NCBI RefSeq assembly: GCF_000526635.1
Contig: NZ_JAGL01000015.1
Location: 30,316-94,315, forward strand
Length of the DNA stretch: 64,000 nt
Direction: 5' to 3'
DNA from: Aminobacter sp. J41
GTDB taxonomy: Bacteria; Pseudomonadota; Alphaproteobacteria; Rhizobiales; Rhizobiaceae
Shown here: piece after piece, positions 58,855 through 64,000 of the stretch
How positions within the stretch are numbered: the stretch's first letter is position 1
How the letters are laid out: the number at the start of each line of letters is the position of its first letter
Position numbers and translations under genes: made by a program
Notes under the pieces: generated by a model
What the model saw: the letters and a program-made list of their open reading frames with translations, nothing else
Database searches by the model: none
What the model was told of the DNA's origin: nothing

Positions 58855-61800
58855 TTAGAAATGATACGTCAGCCCGGCGCCGATCAGGTGCGCGTCGCCG
58901 TGGCGCGCCCAGGTGCCGCGATAGAAGACGCCGGCTTCAAGCTCCTGGGTGACGTCGACATCGACACGCGCTTCGACGAGCGCCGCATCGACGCCAGGCA
59001 GCGAGGAACTGATCGCCATCTCCGGGCCGCCCGCAAAGTGGTGGCGGCTGGTGGAGCCGGCGCCGTGGAGGTTCCTCTGGTACGCAACCGCCACACTCGG
59101 CCGCACCCGCATGCCGCCCGGCGTGACATAGGTGGTTCCGGCACGCACGCCCACTTCGAGATCGGTGCGCGAGACGCGGTTGCCGCCGGAATAGAGGTTC
59201 GCTGCCCCGGCACCGCTTTCCTGAAAGCCGTCGGTGCGGGCTTCGAAATGCGAGATGCCGACATACGGCTCGACCGAAACGCCGCCGATATCGAAGTTGT
59301 AGCCGGCTTCGCCGAAGACCTCGGCCGACCAGCCTGAATAGTCGCTGGCGGCAACGCCCTGCAGCGGGCCAACGTCCACTTGCCGCTGCAGCGACGCCTG
59401 ATGGCGGGCGGCCTGTGCGCCGGCGCGCAGCCGCAGATTGCCCTGCTTGTAGCTGCCGTAGACGCCAAGGCTGGCGGTGTCAACGTTGCCGCTGGTGCGG
59501 CGCGCGGGGCTCGAGATGTCGCCGCGGCCATAGCCGCCGAAGACGCCGACCGTGACGTTCTCGTTCGGCTGGAAGTCGACGCCGCCGATCACCGAGACGC
59601 TGCGAATCTCCGCCTCTGCACCATTGCCGTCGCTCTTGCGCCGGTCGCGTGCGCCCTGCGCCGTGGTCCAGACCTGAACGCCGTCGCCAGCGCGCTGGCG
59701 CAGCCGGTCAAGCACGGCCCGCCGCGCGTGGTCGCGGGCCGCCGTCATCGTGTCGAGGACATTGGCGTGGCCTTCGCCAGAGAGATTGTCGAACGCCTCG
59801 CGCGCGCTGGCCACGTTCGTTGGCAGCACCGCGTCATAGACGTCGTTGCCGCTGCTGAGCGCCTCGACGGCTTGGGCGGTGGTTCGCTGGTTCGGCGTTT
59901 GCGCCACATCCGCGAAGGCGACATTGTTGCGCTCCAGCCGGACGGAGAGCACATCCGCGCCGTAGATCACGTCGGGATCGAGGAAGGCGAAGTCGGCCTC
60001 GACCGCAGCGAAGGTGCCGGTGATCGTGCCGGCGTTGAGGATCTCGTAGGCGAAGGCTGGGTCGATCGTTCCGGCAGGGCGCAGGTCGAGCCGGCCGCCA
60101 AGGGTTGCCGTCCCGCCGACGCTGAGGCCGGCTGCGCCGGGGCCGATACTCGCTACCAGCGTGCTGCCGGGAGCAAACGAAAGATCGCCGAGGACGCTGA
60201 GGCCATCGCCGCCATAAAGCGTGCCGGCAATGGCTGCCGAGCCGACCTCGCCCGAGCCTGAGAGGGACGCGTTTCGTGCGACCGAGACGGCCGAGTTCGC
60301 GATGCTGCCGTCGACGCGCAGCGCGCCGCCGAGCACGCGGGTCGGGCCGAAATAGGCGTTTGTGCCGGCAAGGGTGAGTTCGCCGTTGCCCTGCTTGGTC
60401 AGCCCGCCGGTGCCGGTGATCGCGCCGTCGAACCGGGTCGACTGGCCGTTGCCGCCGGCAGTTAGCGTGGCGGTGGCAAGATCGACGGTGCCGGCGCCCG
60501 CGAGCGAGCCGATGGTCTGGTCGAAGGCAGCAAGCGAGAGGGTCGCGCCGCCGTCCACGGTATAGGCGGAGCTTGCGGAGAACGTATTTTCCGCTCCGGC
60601 CTCGAGCGTGCCTGCCGCAACGCGCGTTGCGCCGGAATAATTGCTCTTGCCTGACAGGTTGAGCGTTCCAGAGCCGCGCTTGACGAGGCCGCCGCCTTGT
60701 CCGCCGTCACCGATCGTTCCCGCGAAATCGACAAGCGGTGTGTCGTCGCCGACCGCGAGGGTGCGCTGGCCCAACCGGACATCGCCTGCGCCCGACAGGG
60801 AGCCAAGGCCGACATCGTTCGCAGCCGCCGAGATGTCGAGTGCCGCGCCGCTGTCGAGATGCAGCTTCGCCGAGCCGCCATCGGCATTGTCGGCGAAGGT
60901 GATCGTCGCCCCCGGCGACATGGTGATCGACGCGGCCCCGGCGCTGGCGCGGCCAGCAAACCGGAGTTCCGCGCCGCCGGAAATCTCTGCCGTGCCCGCC
61001 GAGCTGTCGTCTGAAAATGCGATGCGGCTGCCGGCATTGCCGATGATCTCGGCGCTGCCGGCGGTGCTCGCCTCGGAGAAGGCGACCTCGCCGCTCGTGG
61101 AGATGAATCCGTCGCCGGCGCTGGCGCGGCCGGCAAAGCGCAGGCTGGAGCTGGCATTGCCGGTAATTGCGCCCGAATTCAACGAGCTGTTTTCCGTGAA
61201 GGTGACTGCGCCGCTGTTTGAGATGAAGCTCGTCGTGCCGCCGCTGGCACTGCCGGAAAACGCGACCGAACTGCCCTCGTTGTTGATGATCGTTGCGCCT
61301 TGCAGCGACGCGTTGCCGGAGAAGGTCGTCTGGCCGTTGTTGGTGATCTGGGCAGTTTCTGCCCGCGAATTTCCGTCGAAGGTTAGGCTGCCGGTACCGT
61401 TGACGGTGATGACGGCGCGGTTCGCGGTCGAGCTGCCGGAAAAGCGGGTCGCGCCATTGGTGGTGACGAAGGCGGCGCCCGCCGATGCGTTTTCGGAGAA
61501 GTTCAGCTCGCCGCCGCCATTGGCGACGATGCGGGAGTCGGCCGCGGTCGATTGCCCGCTGAAGCGGATGCTGCCCCCGTCATTCGCGGTGAGCGAGGCC
61601 GAGGCGGCCGTTGCGCGGCCCTCGAAGCGGGTCGTGCCGCCATTGTTGATGATGTGGGCCGAGGACGCGGTGGCGTCGTCCCTGAAGATGACCTGTCTGC
61701 CCGGTGAGGTTTCCAGCGACCCCGAACCAGCCGAATCGTGGCCCGCGTACACCGTATCCGACGGCTCCATGGCGAAAGGCGTAACGGACTGGGCCCGGGC

Positions 61801-61857
61801 CGGCGAAACGGAAAGCGCGGCGATGCTGGTGCACGCCAGAAGGGCAATCTTGTTCAT
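58855..61857 (-). CDS. Autotransporter (type Va secretion) with 14-fold repeat passenger
   Basis: A protein of 1000 residues from the ATG at 61857. The signal peptide is IALLACTSIAALSVSPARAQ. The passenger has about 14 repeats of 20-22 residues (about 54-345), then PATR-like segments (GGLVKRGSGTLNLSGKSNYSGATRVAAGTLEAG and its second copy). The C-terminal 260 residues are the autotransporter beta-barrel, ending in the typical aromatic GLTYHF. The passenger is predicted to form a beta-helix on the cell surface, for adhesion or aggregation. The longer open frame upstream of this start has no signal peptide and was not used. It ends 280 bases from pntB. Confidence 0.9.
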   Translation of the reverse strand: MNKIALLACTSIAALSVSPARAQSVTPFAMEPSDTVYAGHDSAGSGSLETSPGRQVIFRDDATASSAHIINNGGTTRFEGRATAASASLTANDGGSIRFSGQSTAADSRIVANGGGELNFSENASAGAAFVTTNGATRFSGSSTANRAVITVNGTGSLTFDGNSRAETAQITNNGQTTFSGNASLQGATIINNEGSSVAFSGSASGGTTSFISNSGAVTFTENSSLNSGAITGNASSSLRFAGRASAGDGFISTSGEVAFSEASTAGSAEIIGNAGSRIAFSDDSSAGTAEISGGAELRFAGRASAGAASITMSPGATITFADNADGGSAKLHLDSGAALDISAAANDVGLGSLSGAGDVRLGQRTLAVGDDTPLVDFAGTIGDGGQGGGLVKRGSGTLNLSGKSNYSGATRVAAGTLEAGAENTFSASSAYTVDGGATLSLAAFDQTIGSLAGAGTVDLATATLTAGGNGQSTRFDGAITGTGGLTKQGNGELTLAGTNAYFGPTRVLGGALRVDGSIANSAVSVARNASLSGSGEVGSAAIAGTLYGGDGLSVLGDLSFAPGSTLVASIGPGAAGLSVGGTATLGGRLDLRPAGTIDPAFAYEILNAGTITGTFAAVEADFAFLDPDVIYGADVLSVRLERNNVAFADVAQTPNQRTTAQAVEALSSGNDVYDAVLPTNVASAREAFDNLSGEGHANVLDTMTAARDHARRAVLDRLRQRAGDGVQVWTTAQGARDRRKSDGNGAEAEIRSVSVIGGVDFQPNENVTVGVFGGYGRGDISSPARRTSGNVDTASLGVYGSYKQGNLRLRAGAQAARHQASLQRQVDVGPLQGVAASDYSGWSAEVFGEAGYNFDIGGVSVEPYVGISHFEARTDGFQESGAGAANLYSGGNRVSRTDLEVGVRAGTTYVTPGGMRVRPSVAVAYQRNLHGAGSTSRHHFAGGPEMAISSSLPGVDAALVEARVDVDVTQELEAGVFYRGTWARHGDAHLIGAGLTYHF
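60850..61698 (-). repeat. Repeat region of the autotransporter passenger
   Basis: About 14 tandem units of 20-22 codons, with the loose consensus F-x-G/E-x-A/S-x-A-G-x-A-x-I-x-x-N-G-G. Successive units include RQVIFRDDATASSAHIINNG, TTRFEGRATAASASLTANDG and SIRFSGQSTAADSRIVANGG. Each unit probably forms one turn of a beta-helix. Copy number may vary between strains. Confidence 0.75.
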
Positions 61858-61977
61858 GGAAATCCGCCGCGAATGTACACGCCACAGCTGCTTGCGTCCG
61901 CCGGAGCCGTCAGGCCCCGGTCGCTTCAGGTCTGCTACCACCAATTGTCTGAAGAATCGACAGGTGAAGTCAGATTC

Positions 61978-63387
61978 CTAGCGCCAGTTGCGGCAGCGGG
62001 AGACGGCGTCCGCAAAGCGCGCCTGCCAGGCAGCCGTATCAGCATCCGGTGCCGGCAGGAATTCCTCGCCGTGCTCCGGCCGCGGCAGTTCCGCGCCGAT
62101 CGCAAGACCGGCGAGCGCCGCGCAGCCGAGGCTGGTGAGCTCCGAGAAGCGGTAGGCGCGGATCGGCCTTTTGGTGACGTCGGCAAGGAAGCGGGTGAAG
62201 TAACCGTTGGTGGACAGGCCGCCATCCACCGTCACCGCGACTTCGACGCCGAGCTGCTTGTCGATGGCGCGCAGCACCTCGGACGTGCGCAGTGCTACGC
62301 CCTCGAGTGCTGACTGGACGAGGTCTTCGGCCGTCGTCTCGCCGCCCATGCCGATCCACAGGCCCGCGGCGGAGCGGTCCCAGTAGGGGCAGCCAAGTCC
62401 GGACAGGGCCGGGACGAAGGCGAGGCCGCGCGAGATCGCGGGGCCATTCGGAAACTCGGACAGGCTGACATTCTGCAGGAGGCCGATGCGACGCAGCCAT
62501 TCGATGGTCGCACCCGCGTCGTAGACGCCGCCGTCGACGGCGTAGGTGGTTTCGTGCGGCAGGCTCCAGGCGACGGTCGGCAGAAGCCCGAGGTCGGGCG
62601 CGCGCAGGATCTGGGTACCGGTGACGGCGAGTGCGAAGGCGCCGGTGCCGAAGGTGATTTTGGCGTCGCCCGGCTTGCGGCAGCCGTGCCCGTAGAGCGC
62701 GGCCTGCTGGTCGACGACCGAGGCTGTCATCGGCACGCCATTGACCTCGCCCAGCACCTCGCCGGCGGTCAAGCCGATCTCGGGCAGGCATTCCATCGGC
62801 ACGCCGAACAGGCGGCAAAGTTCGGGATCCCACCGCCTGGTTTCGAGGTTCATCAGCGAGGTGCGCGAGGCAGTCGTCGCGTCGGTGATGAAGCGGCCGG
62901 TGAGGCAGTTGAGGAAATAGGCGTCGGTGGTGCCGAGATGCAGGCGCCCCCTTCCCAGCGCTTCCTTCGCGGCGGGCAGGTGCTCGACGATCCAGGCGAG
63001 CTTGCTGGCGGAAAAGTACGGGTCGAGCGGCAGGCCGGCACGCGCAAGCGTGATTTCCTCGGCGCCGTCCTGGCGCAATTTTTCGATCAGGTCGGCGGTG
63101 CGGCTGTCCTGCCAGACGATCACCGGGGACAGGGGCTCAAGCGTATCAGAATCCCAGGCAAGGCAGCTTTCGCCCTGGTTGTCGATGCCGATCGCGTCGA
63201 CCGGACCTGCCGCCTCGATGCAGGCGCGGACATTGGCGAGAAGCTCAAGCGGGTCATGCTCGACGCGCCCGGGACCGGGGTGGATCTGCGCGTGGCGAAC
63301 CGAATGCCGGATCTCGCGCGAGCCTTCCTCATCCGCCACGAGGACGCGAGAAGAGGTTGTTCCCTGGTCAATTGCAGCTATGCGCAT
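61978..63387 (-). CDS. FGGY-family carbohydrate kinase (glycerol-kinase-like)
   Basis: A protein of 469 residues. FGGY_N has the phosphate motif IDQGTTSSRVLV at the N-terminus and GIDNQGESCLAWD near residue 68, with SPVIVWQDSRTADL following. FGGY_C has GALFVP-type SRGLAFVPALSGLGCPYWDRSAAG and VAVTVDGGLSTNGYFTRFLADVTKRPI near residue 390. It is closest in feel to glycerol kinase, but shorter than the usual 500 residues and lacking glp neighbours. I chose the ATG at 63387. The substrate could be glycerol or another polyol. Confidence 0.85.
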   Translation of the reverse strand: MRIAAIDQGTTSSRVLVADEEGSREIRHSVRHAQIHPGPGRVEHDPLELLANVRACIEAAGPVDAIGIDNQGESCLAWDSDTLEPLSPVIVWQDSRTADLIEKLRQDGAEEITLARAGLPLDPYFSASKLAWIVEHLPAAKEALGRGRLHLGTTDAYFLNCLTGRFITDATTASRTSLMNLETRRWDPELCRLFGVPMECLPEIGLTAGEVLGEVNGVPMTASVVDQQAALYGHGCRKPGDAKITFGTGAFALAVTGTQILRAPDLGLLPTVAWSLPHETTYAVDGGVYDAGATIEWLRRIGLLQNVSLSEFPNGPAISRGLAFVPALSGLGCPYWDRSAAGLWIGMGGETTAEDLVQSALEGVALRTSEVLRAIDKQLGVEVAVTVDGGLSTNGYFTRFLADVTKRPIRAYRFSELTSLGCAALAGLAIGAELPRPEHGEEFLPAPDADTAAWQARFADAVSRCRNWR

Positions 63388-63622
63388 TCCGTTGCCCCGC
63401 TCCGGTTGTCTACGTCGGCTCATTTCGTTGGGCTGCGGGCGCCAGTATTTGCCCCTCGTCGTGGGCTTAACGGACCGGCATCCGCAGCGGCACCACGTAG
63501 CTCAGGCCACGCCGTCAGTCACGCGGATTTCGCGGTGAGGGGAGGGATCAAGAAGCAAATCCGGGGCGAGAGCGCGCTTAACTTTGAAGGTTTATTAGGT
63601 GGTTGCCCGCGCTCGTTGACCA

Positions 63623-64000
63623 TCACCACGGCAGGGAGAATGTCTTGACGTTGGTGTAGGACTTCATCGCCTCGATGACGCCCTCCTTGTAGCCGTTGCC
63701 CGAATCCTTGATGCCGCCGAACGGGCTCATCTCGATGCGGTAGCCGGGGACTTCCCAGATGTTGACCGTACCGACCTTGAGGCCGGCAATGTACTTCTGC
63801 ATGCGGCGGAAGTCGTTGGTGCAGACACCCGAGGAGAGGCCAAAGGCGGTCGAGTTGGAAAGCGCGATCAGCGCATCGTCATCGTCCGGCGCGCGGATGA
63901 TGGGCACGATCGGGCCGAAGGTTTCCTCCATGACGAGCTCGGAGGAATGCGGCACGCGGTCGACGACGATCGGCGGCAGGAGCGCACCCTGGCGGCCGGG
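63623..64000 (-). CDS. phnY: Phosphonoacetaldehyde dehydrogenase-like ALDH, C-terminal part (5' end outside window)
   Basis: The open frame runs from the window edge to a stop at 63623 and covers about 125 C-terminal residues. The sequence [42 protein letters not shown], and the ending VKTFSLPW are typical of PhnY-type phosphonoacetaldehyde dehydrogenases, which convert phosphonoacetaldehyde to phosphonoacetate in 2-aminoethylphosphonate use. The catalytic Cys and Glu lie outside the window, so identity with PhnY is probable but not proven. The other phn genes may lie just beyond the edge. Confidence 0.65.
   Translation of the reverse strand, partial: PGRQGALLPPIVVDRVPHSSELVMEETFGPIVPIIRAPDDDDALIALSNSTAFGLSSGVCTNDFRRMQKYIAGLKVGTVNIWEVPGYRIEMSPFGGIKDSGNGYKEGVIEAMKSYTNVKTFSLPW

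Noticed and set aside
1..64000. tRNA, rRNA, CRISPR array, IS element or attachment site
   Set aside because: None was seen on reading both strands; no regularly spaced short repeats, transposase frames or integrase genes were found. A covariance-model search would be needed to exclude small RNAs.

Overview
The window is a GC-rich, gene-dense bacterial segment. Its content points to an alphaproteobacterium, probably Hyphomicrobiales (Rhizobium/Mesorhizobium/Phyllobacteriaceae-like): two TRAP systems, a TctABC system and a Dpp-type ABC importer, each next to its own LysR, TetR or IclR regulator; a fused pntA plus pntB; GlgE with a TreS-maltokinase fusion; DUF3618/holin-X envelope proteins; and GGAAC-N16/17-(G/T)(G/A)TT promoters of the EcfG (RpoE2) general-stress type. 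Genus is an inference. I saw no rRNA, tRNA, CRISPR array, insertion sequence or prophage.

Region 1 (1-3.56 kb): the C-terminal end of a LuxR-type regulator, a DMT exporter, a GST, and a decayed stretch in which pieces of a Pcm methyltransferase, an arginase-family protein and a RibD/DHFR-like domain are joined into one broken gene. Region 2 (3.56-10.35 kb): a catabolic operon on the minus strand (PcaC-like protein, 3-hydroxyisobutyrate-dehydrogenase-like enzyme, TRAP P-Q-M, aldehyde dehydrogenase) with a divergent LysR. Region 3 (10.4-19.7 kb): a Dpp-type ABC importer with two nucleoside hydrolases and a DapA-family aldolase, divergent from a second LysR. Region 4 (19.8-27.3 kb): a second TRAP operon with an MBL-fold hydrolase, divergent from tetR and an FAH hydrolase/acyl-CoA synthetase pair. 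Region 5 (27.3-34.6 kb): tctC-rraA-tctB-tctA, an IclR regulator, and an AraD1-type FAH protein/flavin reductase/cupin operon. One palindrome type lies upstream of both catabolic units.

Region 6 (34.6-55.1 kb) is the most interesting. It joins glgE/treS-mak (alpha-glucan and trehalose metabolism), a ferritin-like DUF892 protein, a three-gene envelope-stress set (repeat/TM protein, holin-X, DUF3618), a zinc alcohol dehydrogenase, and a 9.6-kb minus-strand operon. That operon encodes a dehydrogenase, a Gfo/Idh/MocA oxidoreductase, a sugar-nucleotide epimerase, a glycosidase-epimerase fusion, one GT4 and three tandem CgeB-like glycosyltransferases. UDP-glucose dehydrogenase is divergent from it. 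Six EcfG-like promoters lie at the heads of these units, suggesting a stress-induced glycoconjugate system that I do not recognise as a described pathway.

Region 7 (55.2-64 kb): pntAB ending in a strong terminator, a repeat-rich autotransporter, a glycerol-kinase-like FGGY kinase, and the C-terminal end of a probable phosphonoacetaldehyde dehydrogenase running off the window.
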